Source of the DNA: an uncultured Steroidobacter sp.
Lineage (GTDB): Bacteria > Pseudomonadota > Gammaproteobacteria > Steroidobacterales > Steroidobacteraceae
DNA length: 16,270 nt
Direction of reading: 5' to 3'
Assembly (NCBI GenBank): GCA_946478975.1
Contig: CAMLEO010000148.1
Span: forward strand, 1 to 16,270
This document shows positions 6,139-14,657 of the stretch, piece by piece; positions within the stretch are counted from its first letter, which is position 1, and each line of letters begins with the position of its first letter. The notes under the pieces were generated by a model. It did not search any database, had not been told where the DNA came from, and was given only the letters and a program-made list of their open reading frames with translations. Made by a program: the position numbers and the translations under genes.

Positions 6139-7179
6139 GTGGATTATCGATTCTTGGGCGCATCGGGCTTCAAAGTCTCGGCACTGGGCTTCGGCGCCGG
6201 CACCTTCGGCGGCAAAGGGCCACTGTTCAGCGCGTGGGGCAATACCGACGTGGCCGAGGCGCGGCGCCTCATCGACATCTGTCTCGAAGCCGGCTTGAGC
6301 TTCTTCGACACCGCCGATGTGTACTCGGACGGCGCGTCCGAATCCATCCTCGGTGCCGCGATCAAAGGTCGTCGTGATGAAGTTGTGATCTCGACCAAGG
6401 TCACGTTGCGCGCCGGTCCGGACGTGAACGCCGTCGGTGCTTCGAAATATCACCTGATTCGCGCCGTCGACAAGGCATTGCAGCGCCTCGGCACGGACTA
6501 CATCGATCTGCTCCAGTTGCATCAGTTCGATGCCATGACGCCGGTCGCAAGCGTCATGTCCACGCTCGACGATCTGGTTCGCGCCGGCAAGATTCGTTTC
6601 ATCGGCGCGTCCAACTTCTCCGGCTGGCAGCTGATGAAGTCACAAGCGGTCTCGGAGCGTTACGGCTACGCGCCGTTCGTTGCCAACCAGGTGTACTACT
6701 CGCTGATCGGCCGCGATTACGAATGGGAGCTGATGCCGCTCGGCCTGGATCAAGGCATCGGTGCGGTCGTGTGGAGTCCGTTAGGCTGGGGAAGGCTGAC
6801 GGGTCGTTTACGTCGCGGCCAGCCGGTGCCGGCTGCGAGCCGTCTGCATGCGACTGCCAGCTTCGGGCCGCCGGTCGACGATGAACGGTTGTATAGGGTG
6901 GTCGACGTGCTGGATGAAATTGTCGAAGCAACGGGCAAGACCATCCCGCAGATCGCGCTCAACTGGGTGTTGCAGCGGCCGACCGTTTCAACCGTGTTGA
7001 TCGGTGCGCGGGATGAAAAGCAGCTGCGTGACAATCTCGGCGCCATTGGTTGGCAGCTGACGGCGGAGCAGATGGCAAAGCTCGACGCAGTGAGCGCGGT
7101 GACGCCGCCGTATCCCTACTATCCCTATTGGAGTGGTGCATTCACTGAACGTGCGCCGCCGCCCGTCGCAGTAAGTTAA
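6139..7179 (+). CDS. Aldo/keto reductase
   Basis: The 346-residue (alpha/beta)8-barrel oxidoreductase should use NADPH to reduce carbonyl compounds. The catalytic tetrad is complete: D57 and Y62 in FFDTADVYS, K87 in VVISTKV, and H128 in LLQLHQFD. The cofactor-binding end is seen in GASNFSGWQL, NQVYYSLI, WSPLGWGRLTG and VLIGARDEKQLRDNL. The start is GTG (6139), chosen because GGAGAG lies five bases upstream and the protein then begins MDYRFLGASGFKVS as the family does. The C-terminus is rich in Pro and Tyr (PPYPYYPYW), which is common in this subfamily. It is divergent from the LysR gene. The substrate is not identifiable. Confidence 0.93.
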   Translation: MDYRFLGASGFKVSALGFGAGTFGGKGPLFSAWGNTDVAEARRLIDICLEAGLSFFDTADVYSDGASESILGAAIKGRRDEVVISTKVTLRAGPDVNAVGASKYHLIRAVDKALQRLGTDYIDLLQLHQFDAMTPVASVMSTLDDLVRAGKIRFIGASNFSGWQLMKSQAVSERYGYAPFVANQVYYSLIGRDYEWELMPLGLDQGIGAVVWSPLGWGRLTGRLRRGQPVPAASRLHATASFGPPVDDERLYRVVDVLDEIVEATGKTIPQIALNWVLQRPTVSTVLIGARDEKQLRDNLGAIGWQLTAEQMAKLDAVSAVTPPYPYYPYWSGAFTERAPPPVAVS

Positions 7180-7365
7180 ATGCGGCGCTGAATGACGTTC
7201 ATACAACGACAGCAAAGCGAGACCTGACACACAATCCCACGGAGACCCTACAGACGTCGGCGCCAGAGCAATGGCACATTGCGCGCCTTGCCTACCACCC
7301 GCAGTGACTGGATGGATTTTCCGTCAAGCCGCATCGACAAGGTCGAGTCGAGCGAAGGGTCGCCG

Positions 7366-9993
7366 ATGCGATCCGAAATTGAAGTGTCTCGCCGCTGGCT
7401 GCAGCCAGGCATGGCGCTGCGAGTGGCCATCGGCTTTGCCGCGGTTGCCGTCACCGTCATTGTTGCCAACCTCTCGACTCAGCAGAGCGCCCGTGAGGCG
7501 CGAGAAAAAGTTAGAGAGCTGATCGTTCAGCATGAGCCCCTGGTGCGTGCGACCGAGTCGCTGGCGGCGGCGGTGTCGACGTACGAGCGCGTCATCACCG
7601 ATCAAAGCGAAGGCAGCGCCATTTCGCAGCAGCCGATCAAGAGCGCCGGCCAGCGCATGATCGATGCGGCCGAAGCGTATCGGCTGGCCACGTTTCGCCT
7701 GCCTGAGCTGAACAATCAGGCGCCCGAGTTCTCGGGCGAGCTCGAAGACTTTCGTGCCGCCGGCGAAGATTTGTTGAGGCTCAGCGTCGCGCGTCGTACT
7801 CGCATGCGTGAGTACTGGTCGCGCTTCGATGCGCTCGAAACCAGCTTGAATGCTCCGCAGGCCAATGCGGTTCGTTTCGCCGGCGCGGTGTTCGCAAGCG
7901 AGAAGCTGATGGAGCTGACGCGTTCGCTCGCACCGATTCGCGAGCAGGTGAGCGCAGCGGCGAGTATTTCTTCCGTCCGCGCGACGCAGCTGATCATCGC
8001 CAGCGAAAACTCTTTCCGCAGCCGGCTGCAGCAGTACTCGGGCGAGCTGTCGAAGCTGCACGGCCAGGCCTGGCTCGATCAGGTGCGAGCGAACTTCAAC
8101 GCCGTCGTCGCCGGTCGGCGCGCCGCGTTCGAGAGCATCGAGACGTTCAACGACAAGTCGGTGATGTTCCGCGATTACGCCGAGGAGATTTCCGGCCGGA
8201 TCGTCACGCAGTTGGTCGAGCCCGCGCGTCGGGCGCTGGCGGATGCGGACAGGCTTGCCGTGCGTGCATCGGATCGTGCCGACCGACAGCTCGGCTGGGC
8301 GAGCTTCGCGACGTTGCTGATTCTCGTGATCATTGCATTCGCGACCGTCACGGGAGTGACGGCGCCGGTGCGTCGCCTGGTCGAAGCGACCCGTCGTCTT
8401 GCCGGCGGTGCCGTGCGTACGCGAGTCCCACGAGGCGGCGTGCGTGAGCTGGATGTGCTGGCTGAAGAATTCAACCAGATGGCCGAGCAGCTCCAGCAAG
8501 CGCAGAACGCCGTTCGCGTTCATCAGCTGGAGCTGGAAGCGCGAGTCGACGAACGCACCCGCGAGCTGAATCATCTCGCGCATCACGATCCGCTCACCGA
8601 CCTGCCGAATCGCCGCCGCCTGCTGGCGCATTTGGAAGATGCGATCGATCGGGCACGCCTGGCCGGCACGCGCGTCGCGCTGCTGTTCATCGATTTAGAT
8701 AACTTCAAAACCATCAACGACAGCATGGGGCACCAGTTCGGCGACCGCGTGCTGCAGTCCATTAGCGAACGTTTGCGCATGAACAGCCTGTTCTCGCGCG
8801 CGTTCAGTGCCCGCCTCGGCGGCGACGAATTCACGGTTGTCTCTGAAGAAGTAAATCAGCTAGGGGATGTGGAGAGGCTGTGCCGTTCGGTGCTGGAGGA
8901 ATTCCAGCGCTCGTTGAACGTGCACGGTCGCGAGCTGAGGATCAGCGTCAGCGTCGGCGCGTGTGTCTTTCCGGATCACGCGTCCGACTCTCAGTCTTTA
9001 CTGCGCGCCGCGGACTCGGCGCTGTTCAAGGCCAAGGAACTCGGCCGCAATTGCTGGAGCATGTACGCGCCGCAGCTGCTGGAAGCGGCGGCATCGCGCT
9101 TCAAGGTGGAACAATCGCTGCGCCGGGCCGTGGAGCAGGGCGAGTTCGAGCTGGTGTATCAGCCCGAAGTCTGCTTCGAAACATTGGAGACGCACACGGT
9201 CGAGGCGCTGCTGCGCTGGCGCCAGCCCGATGGCAACGTGGTCTCTCCTGCCGATTTCTTTGCCGTCGCCGAACAGACCGGGCTGATCACGGACATCAGC
9301 GACTGGTCGCTGCGGACGGCGATTCAAACCGCCGCGTTATGGCACAAGGGCCCGTGGCCGAAAGCACGCGTGGCCGTGAATATTTCTTCGCAACAGCTGT
9401 TGAGCGGCAACTTCGTGACCCGCTTGCGAACATTGCTGGAGCAGCACGAGCTGCCGCCGCACTGCCTGGAAATCGAGCTCACCGAAAACGTTTTGCAGAC
9501 CGGCGCGCAGACGATCGCAACCTTGAAGGAGCTGCGCGAAGTCGGGGTGAGCCTGGCGCTGGATGATTTTGGCACCGGTTACTCTTCGCTCACCTCGCTC
9601 GAACGCCTGCCGCTCACGCGCGTGAAGATCGATCGCAGCCTGGTCGCGCCCATCGACAGCGGCGGCCGGTCGCCGGCGATCGTGCGTTCGATCATCGGTT
9701 TGTGTCACAGCCTCGGCCTGCAAGTCACGGCGGAAGGTGTCGAGCGGCCGGCGCAGCTGGGCGTGCTGCTCACGGATCGCGGCGTGCAGGTGCAGGGTTA
9801 CCTGGTGTCGCGACCCATCAGTGCGGCGACCGTGCCGGTGTTCATCGAGCAGGCCAAGACACATCTGGAACAGCTGATGATCGCGGCTCCGCCGCCGCAG
9901 GATTTCGAGACCAGCGCTTTCCGCCTGCGCGCCTTACGCACATCCAACACCCGCTCCAAACGCGCTGCCCGACCTCCTGCCGACGAGAAGTGA
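7366..9993 (+). CDS. Membrane-bound GGDEF-EAL cyclic-di-GMP enzyme with HAMP domain
   Basis: The 875-residue protein is built as: transmembrane helix (about 16-36), a periplasmic helical sensor of about 270 residues, a second helix (309-331), a HAMP domain (PVRRLVEATRRLAGG onward), a short coiled coil, GGDEF and EAL. The cyclase motif is intact (RLGGDEF, GGDEF at 485-489). No RxxD inhibitory site lies at the usual spot before it, so product inhibition may be absent. The phosphodiesterase residues are also intact: EALLRW from 613, N in AVNIS, ELTEN, DDFGTGYSS from 733, K in VKIDRS, AEGVE and VQGYLVSRP. The net activity cannot be told. The start is ATG 7366 with AAGGG six bases upstream; TTG 7279 or ATG 7312 would extend it by up to 29 residues. 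The 186-bp gap before it shows no terminator. Confidence 0.93.
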   Translation: MRSEIEVSRRWLQPGMALRVAIGFAAVAVTVIVANLSTQQSAREAREKVRELIVQHEPLVRATESLAAAVSTYERVITDQSEGSAISQQPIKSAGQRMIDAAEAYRLATFRLPELNNQAPEFSGELEDFRAAGEDLLRLSVARRTRMREYWSRFDALETSLNAPQANAVRFAGAVFASEKLMELTRSLAPIREQVSAAASISSVRATQLIIASENSFRSRLQQYSGELSKLHGQAWLDQVRANFNAVVAGRRAAFESIETFNDKSVMFRDYAEEISGRIVTQLVEPARRALADADRLAVRASDRADRQLGWASFATLLILVIIAFATVTGVTAPVRRLVEATRRLAGGAVRTRVPRGGVRELDVLAEEFNQMAEQLQQAQNAVRVHQLELEARVDERTRELNHLAHHDPLTDLPNRRRLLAHLEDAIDRARLAGTRVALLFIDLDNFKTINDSMGHQFGDRVLQSISERLRMNSLFSRAFSARLGGDEFTVVSEEVNQLGDVERLCRSVLEEFQRSLNVHGRELRISVSVGACVFPDHASDSQSLLRAADSALFKAKELGRNCWSMYAPQLLEAAASRFKVEQSLRRAVEQGEFELVYQPEVCFETLETHTVEALLRWRQPDGNVVSPADFFAVAEQTGLITDISDWSLRTAIQTAALWHKGPWPKARVAVNISSQQLLSGNFVTRLRTLLEQHELPPHCLEIELTENVLQTGAQTIATLKELREVGVSLALDDFGTGYSSLTSLERLPLTRVKIDRSLVAPIDSGGRSPAIVRSIIGLCHSLGLQVTAEGVERPAQLGVLLTDRGVQVQGYLVSRPISAATVPVFIEQAKTHLEQLMIAAPPPQDFETSAFRLRALRTSNTRSKRAARPPADEK

Positions 9994-10076
9994 GGAACCG
10001 CCGCCGGCTGAGCAGAGTTTCTGCACAGTCGTTCCTCTTCTAAGCGCCCGCTACATCGCGCAGGGGCAGAGCTCGC

Positions 10077-11858
10077 GTGCCGCAGAATCCTTTACCCGCT
10101 CGACTGAACGGTCCCTGGGTATCGTTGCTCACGCTCGTGCTGGTCGTGGGCATCCTTTACACCGGCAAGGACGTGCTGTTGCCGCTGGCGCTCGGCATCG
10201 TGCTCGCTTTCATCCTCACGCCGCTGGTGCGCGTGTTCGATCGAATGCACCTGCCGCGTTTCGCCGGGGTCGCGCTCACCATGCTGATCACGTTCGGCGT
10301 GGTCGGTGGCATCGGTTACGTGGTGTTCGATCAATTCGCCGAGCTGTCGACCGAGATCAGCCAGTACACCTCGTCGATGCGGCGCAAAGTCGGGCAGTTG
10401 CGGCTCGGCAATGACGCGGCTCTCCGTCAGTTCACGCGCACGATGGATCGCGTGACAGAGCAGTTTTACAACGATCCCGATCAGCGCAATGCCGAGCCGG
10501 TGCGCGTCGTGCCGCAGAGAGTTCCTCCACCGGTTCGCTTGCGCGAAGCGACGGCCGCCATATTCGAGCCGCTCGCGAGTGCGTTCATCGTATTCGTGCT
10601 GGTCACGTTCTTGTTGGGTCAACGGGAGGATCTGCGCGATCGTTTCATCCGGCTGATCGGTGCCGGCAATGTCACGATGACGACGCGGCTGATGAACGAG
10701 GCCGCGTATCGCGTCAGTCAATTCCTGCTGTGGCAGACGCTGGTCAATATTGCATTCGGTACCTGTATCACCCTGGGTTTGTATTGGATCGGCGTGCCGT
10801 ACGCGGCGTTGTGGGGCGGCATCACGGCGGTGCTGAGATTCGTGCCGTACGTCGGCACGGTGCTGTCGGCGTTGATGCCGGCGACGCTGGCATTCGCAAC
10901 GTTTCCAGGCTGGGCCGAGACGTTTCAAACCATGGCGCTGTTCCTGTGCCTGGACTTGGTGACCGCCTATTTCGTCGAGCCGGTGGTCTTCGGTTATCGC
11001 ACCGGTGTGTCTTCGTTCGCGCTGCTGGTGTCCGCGTTGTTCTGGATTTGGGTATGGGGGCCGGCCGGCTTGCTGCTGGCGACGCCGCTGACGGTTTGTA
11101 TCGCCGTGCTCGGTCGTCACGTGCGCTCGCTGCGGTTCCTGGCGGTGATCTTCGCCGACGAGCCGGCCCTGATGCTGCACGTCCGCTTCTATCAACGTTT
11201 GCTCGCGCGGGACGAAGATGAAGCAGGCACGCTGGTGAATCGCAAGTTGCAGGAGTCGGGGCCGATCGAAGTCATCGACCAGGTGTTGATGCCGACGGTC
11301 ACGTTGGTGCAGCAGCATCGCGATCAGAACGAAATCACCGACGACGATGAAACATTCGTACTCGATGTCATCGCCGAGACCTTGCAGCAGATGCCCGAGG
11401 CTGCGAATGCGAGCCGGGCCGCTGCGAACATCATCGGCCTGGCCGCGCCGGCGATGGGTGACCTGCTGATCCTGGAGATGTTGCGAACTGCGTACGGGCG
11501 CGAGCGCATCGCGCCGATGGCGCCGCAATTGACGACCGAAGAAGCGTTGCTGATTGCCATTCGGCAGAAGCCGCGGATGATTTGTATCGCCGGCACCGCG
11601 ACCACGCGAGGCTCGGAGCTGCGCAATTATTGTCGTCGCATTCAGTCGGCGCTGCCCGAGACCAAGATCGTGGTTCTGCGTCCGCAGCAGGTCGACGATC
11701 AAACGCCGTTGTCGACCGAGCGTTTCAAGGAAGCCGGCGCCGATGTCCTGGCGCTCACGGCGAAGGAAGCAGTGCGGGCGATCGATAAGCTGCTGGCGGA
11801 TCCGTCGAGCGCGTCCGAGAAAAAGAGCAGCCCGCGAGCGGCGCAGGCGCACGCCTGA
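10077..11858 (+). CDS. AI-2E family permease with long cytosolic C-terminal domain
   Basis: The first ~350 of 593 residues form the AI-2E/PerM permease fold: an N-terminal hydrophobic pair (VSLLTLVLVVGILYTG, then LPLALGIVLAFILTPLV), a third helix, a soluble loop (about 90-165), and a C-terminal membrane half with GGITAVLRFVPYVGTVL and a VVFGYRTGVSSFALL segment. Family members export small molecules or ions; autoinducer-2 export is shown only for a few, so the substrate is open. The tail after FADEPALML (about residue 361 on) is soluble, with an all-helical part and then an alpha/beta part from M501 (ICIAGTATTRGSEL, KIVVLRPQQ, GADVLALTAKEAV) that recalls a Rossmann or B12-binding-like fold. 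The usual family length is near 350 residues. The start is GTG with AGGGG about ten bases upstream. Confidence 0.88.
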   Translation: MPQNPLPARLNGPWVSLLTLVLVVGILYTGKDVLLPLALGIVLAFILTPLVRVFDRMHLPRFAGVALTMLITFGVVGGIGYVVFDQFAELSTEISQYTSSMRRKVGQLRLGNDAALRQFTRTMDRVTEQFYNDPDQRNAEPVRVVPQRVPPPVRLREATAAIFEPLASAFIVFVLVTFLLGQREDLRDRFIRLIGAGNVTMTTRLMNEAAYRVSQFLLWQTLVNIAFGTCITLGLYWIGVPYAALWGGITAVLRFVPYVGTVLSALMPATLAFATFPGWAETFQTMALFLCLDLVTAYFVEPVVFGYRTGVSSFALLVSALFWIWVWGPAGLLLATPLTVCIAVLGRHVRSLRFLAVIFADEPALMLHVRFYQRLLARDEDEAGTLVNRKLQESGPIEVIDQVLMPTVTLVQQHRDQNEITDDDETFVLDVIAETLQQMPEAANASRAAANIIGLAAPAMGDLLILEMLRTAYGRERIAPMAPQLTTEEALLIAIRQKPRMICIAGTATTRGSELRNYCRRIQSALPETKIVVLRPQQVDDQTPLSTERFKEAGADVLALTAKEAVRAIDKLLADPSSASEKKSSPRAAQAHA

Positions 11859-11859
11859 G

Positions 11860-13842
11860 TCAGGTGCCGTCGTCCGTCAATCCCAGCACGGCGGCTTCGC
11901 TGAGCGGCGCGATTCGTGCGAGCCACGCATCGACCTTCTGCGGCTCGCCTTTCTTGAGCCACGAGAACACCACGTTGTGCCACAGAATGCGCTGCACGTA
12001 ATTGCGGGTCTCGTTATAGGGAATGTTTTCGATCCACACATCCGGATCGAGTGACTCGCTCGGCAGCCAGCGCGAGGCTGCGTTCGGGCCGGCGTTGTAA
12101 CCGGCGATCGCGACCAATGTCTGGCCGCCGAAGCGATCGATCAGCGTTCGCAGATTGGCGGCACCCAGCGGCACGTTCACGACCGGATCGAACAGATCGT
12201 CGGCGTCCGGGCGAGGGCGATTCCATTTGCGGGCGGTTCGGCGCGCCGTCTCGGGCAGCATTTGTAACAAACCCCGGGCGCCGGCCGACGACATGGCGTC
12301 GCGCCGAAACAAACTTTCCTGGCGCATTACGCTGTAAATCAATTCCGGCGACAGACCGGTGAGCTTCGCCGCCGTCAGCACTTCTGAGTCGTACGGCTGC
12401 GGATAGAGCAATTCATAATCGTTGAACACGCGCTGCAGGCTCGCGGTCGAGATCGCCTGTTCATACCAACCCCAGCGAGCGGCGAGATGGACCGCCTGCG
12501 TGCGAGCCACGGGATTCAATTGCTCGAACGCGTACGCCCATTCGCTGCCGGCCTGCTGACGCATGTCGCTCAACAACAGCTCGCGAGCGCGAATCATCGC
12601 GGGGATTTCTTCCATGCGCTTGATCTGCGGCTGATCGAGCGTGAGCTTCTCCGGATGCGGGGCGACCGGACGATCCAGACGCGCGGCGGACATGATCGAA
12701 TAGAAGTTGTCATCGAGCAGCACGGATTCGTACAGCTGGCGTGCGAGTTTCGGATCGCCGTTCTTCTCGGCAGCCCGGGCGGCCCAATATCTCCAGCGCG
12801 GCATCGTGCGCTGCTGGTCGGGCATGGCGGCGATGATGTTTGCAGCGAGCTTCCAATCGCCGTTCCACAGCGCGGCGCGTGCGTACCACTCGCGTGCCGC
12901 ATCGTCGAACTCGCTCGGCTGCACGCGCTTGAAGTAGTCGAGCGATTCGGGACGACGATCCCACGCCAGCGCGAGCGCCAACGCCAGCGCGTAGGGGCTG
13001 GCGGTCTCTTCCGTCAGCCCGCGGGCTTGCACGAAACTGTCATAGCGACGTAACGCGCCGTCACGATCGACACGCGCCAATCGCGTCCAGCCCGCCAGCT
13101 GCGCCTTGGGCTCGACTTGCAGATCGGGTGCCGCAATCAATGCATCAATCTGCCTGGCCGGTGTTTCGATCAGTGCCGCCCAGCGCAGCAGCGGCGCGCT
13201 GCGCTCCGGAGGCAGCTGGACTGCGATCTGTTTGGCGAAGGCGGCGTTGTTCGTTTCCAGCGCACGGCGCACGCGTTGTTCGACCAGGTCCGGCGTCAGC
13301 GCCTGCTCATTGCGCATCCAGGTGAACGCCGGTTCGCAGTCCGGAAGACTGCTCGGCGTCAGCCACTGACGAGCGACATCGAGCGCCAGGTCTTCGGTCT
13401 GGCCGAGCGCGATGCGCGCCGTGAAGCTCTGACAGCGCAGCGAATCGTTTGCCGACTCGTCTTTGTAGTGGTCGAGAAACTTCTGCCACTGCATGCGCGC
13501 GGCGAGGCTCGACAGCCAGGCGTTGCGAAGATCGCGGCCGACCGGCTCGCGCGGATACTGGGTGATGAATGTTTCAGCCAGCTGGTCGGCCGGCCCCAGA
13601 TCGTTGCCCGACTCGGCGAGCGCACGCTTGATGCGAGCGGCCTGCAAATACGCATACAACGGATATCTGCGCAGCCCCTCGCTGTCCTTGCCCTGCTGAG
13701 CCAGCGGAATGGTGTCGACCTTGGCGTAAGCGTCCTTGAACGCTTCGCGCGTGTGTTTGAACGGATCGCTCGCAGCCGCGCACGCCAGCGGCAGCAGCGC
13801 TAGCAGAGGCAGGCAGAATTTGAGCGGCGACCAGCGGTTCAT
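11860..13842 (-). CDS. slt: Soluble lytic murein transglycosylase (Slt70 type)
   Basis: The enzyme cleaves the MurNAc-GlcNAc bond of peptidoglycan with formation of 1,6-anhydro-MurNAc in the periplasm. The 660 residues compare with about 645 in E. coli Slt. A signal peptide (MNRWSPLKFCLPLLALLPLACAAAS) is followed by a long superhelical alpha-domain to about residue 490. The GH23 catalytic domain has E509 in VMRQESLF, then SSAGARGLLQMLPETA, NVPLGAANL, and VAIAGYNAGPNAASRWL; the final ETRNYVQRIL block is also typical. C21 in PLAC is a poor lipobox, so signal peptidase I processing is more likely. The gene converges with the permease gene, leaving one base between the two stop codons. Confidence 0.95.
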   Translation of the reverse strand: MNRWSPLKFCLPLLALLPLACAAASDPFKHTREAFKDAYAKVDTIPLAQQGKDSEGLRRYPLYAYLQAARIKRALAESGNDLGPADQLAETFITQYPREPVGRDLRNAWLSSLAARMQWQKFLDHYKDESANDSLRCQSFTARIALGQTEDLALDVARQWLTPSSLPDCEPAFTWMRNEQALTPDLVEQRVRRALETNNAAFAKQIAVQLPPERSAPLLRWAALIETPARQIDALIAAPDLQVEPKAQLAGWTRLARVDRDGALRRYDSFVQARGLTEETASPYALALALALAWDRRPESLDYFKRVQPSEFDDAAREWYARAALWNGDWKLAANIIAAMPDQQRTMPRWRYWAARAAEKNGDPKLARQLYESVLLDDNFYSIMSAARLDRPVAPHPEKLTLDQPQIKRMEEIPAMIRARELLLSDMRQQAGSEWAYAFEQLNPVARTQAVHLAARWGWYEQAISTASLQRVFNDYELLYPQPYDSEVLTAAKLTGLSPELIYSVMRQESLFRRDAMSSAGARGLLQMLPETARRTARKWNRPRPDADDLFDPVVNVPLGAANLRTLIDRFGGQTLVAIAGYNAGPNAASRWLPSESLDPDVWIENIPYNETRNYVQRILWHNVVFSWLKKGEPQKVDAWLARIAPLSEAAVLGLTDDGT

Positions 13843-13850
13843 GCGCTCAG

Positions 13851-13878
13851 ATTAAAGGCAAATCCGCCGCCTGGCCAA
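13851..13878 (-). promoter_or_regulatory. Candidate slt promoter close to the start codon
   Basis: On the minus strand TTGGCC (13873-13878) and TTTAAT (13851-13856, 5 of 6 to consensus) are 16 bp apart. Transcription would begin only a few bases before the slt ATG at 13842, giving a nearly leaderless mRNA; the gene also has no good Shine-Dalgarno sequence. This is pattern matching only. Confidence 0.3.
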
Positions 13879-13988
13879 TGTGGTGGATCGCCGACGGAAC
13901 CGTACGGGGGACCCCGACGTTTCATGGAACTCCCGCAGCCCGCGCGAAGTCATATTCACATTGATCGCGTTCGAGTAAGGTCGCGCCC

Positions 13989-14537
13989 GTGACCGCCGCG
14001 CTCAATCTCCAAACCGATCCCATCCGATACATCGACTGGTACGAATCACCAGTAGGGCCGCTCCTTGCCAGTGCAACCGAGGGCGCCGTTTGCGGGTTGT
14101 CATTCTGCAGTGCCGACGAACTGCCCCGGCGTTTGCAAACGCTGCGCGAGCGGCACCGGGAATCGCTGCGATCCGCCGGCGACTCGCCGTTGGATGCTCT
14201 GCGGGCACAGTTGCAGGAATACTTTCGAGGGCAGCGGCGCGAGTTCACGATGCCGCTCAGAAGCGCTGGCAGCGAGTTCCAGCAGCGCGTCTGGGCGGCG
14301 TTATGCGAGATCCCGTACGGGCAGACGTGGTCGTACCTGCAGCTGGCGCTGCGAATCGGCGATGCACTGGCGACGCGCGCGGTCGGACATGCGAATGGCG
14401 CGAATCCCATCGCCATCGTGATTCCCTGTCATCGCGTCATCAACGCAGACGGCGGCGAAGGCGGTTACGGCGGCGGGCTGTGGCGCAAACGAATTCTGCT
14501 CGACCTCGAGTCCGGGCAGGGGACGCTGGCGCTTTGA
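13989..14537 (+). CDS. ogt: Methylated-DNA-protein cysteine methyltransferase (Ogt type)
   Basis: This suicide repair enzyme takes the alkyl group from O6-alkylguanine (and O4-alkylthymine) in DNA onto its own cysteine. The 182 residues fit an Ogt protein without an Ada regulatory domain. The active site is IPCHRV with C147. The DNA-binding helix-turn-helix precedes it (EFQQRVWAALCEIPYGQTWSY), along with GHANGANP, and the C-terminal GYGGGLWRKRILLDLE matches the family. The start is GTG (13989) with TAAGG eight bases upstream. It is divergent from slt across 146 bp. Confidence 0.94.
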   Translation: MTAALNLQTDPIRYIDWYESPVGPLLASATEGAVCGLSFCSADELPRRLQTLRERHRESLRSAGDSPLDALRAQLQEYFRGQRREFTMPLRSAGSEFQQRVWAALCEIPYGQTWSYLQLALRIGDALATRAVGHANGANPIAIVIPCHRVINADGGEGGYGGGLWRKRILLDLESGQGTLAL

Positions 14538-14563
14538 GCGCGCCGGTTCAGCCGCCATATAGG
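14534..14563 (+). promoter_or_regulatory. Candidate promoter of the DUF4136 lipoprotein gene
   Basis: TTGAGC (14534-14539) and TATAGG (14558-14563) are 18 bp apart and each match the sigma-70 hexamers at 4 of 6. The -35 overlaps the ogt stop codon. A transcript starting here would have a leader of about 85-90 nt before the ATG at 14658. Support is modest. Confidence 0.3.
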
Positions 14564-14657
14564 GGCTGCGCATGAAGATTTAGTAAGGCAGACCGACTGG
14601 AACTCGCACTGCCGAGACTCAACTAATCCAGTAAGTTGCTCCGTAAGGTGATTCATC

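Noticed and set aside
5250..6377. 375-codon plus-strand frame across the LysR gene and the start of the reductase gene
   Set aside because: Low-complexity Arg/Gln/His-rich product that crosses a divergent promoter; LysR on the other strand is unambiguous.
7324..8631. 435-codon open frame antisense to the GGDEF-EAL sensor region
   Set aside because: Same shadow composition, no recognisable domain, and the sense frame continues into intact GGDEF and EAL motifs.
10092..11852. 586-codon open frame antisense to the permease gene
   Set aside because: The translation is rich in Arg, His and Gln with no hydrophobic core or motif, typical of the mirror frame of a GC-rich gene; the sense strand encodes a clear AI-2E protein.
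14583..14647. Three GTAAG words upstream of the DUF4136 gene
   Set aside because: Too short, unevenly spaced (48 and 12 bp), and one is part of the ribosome site; probably chance.
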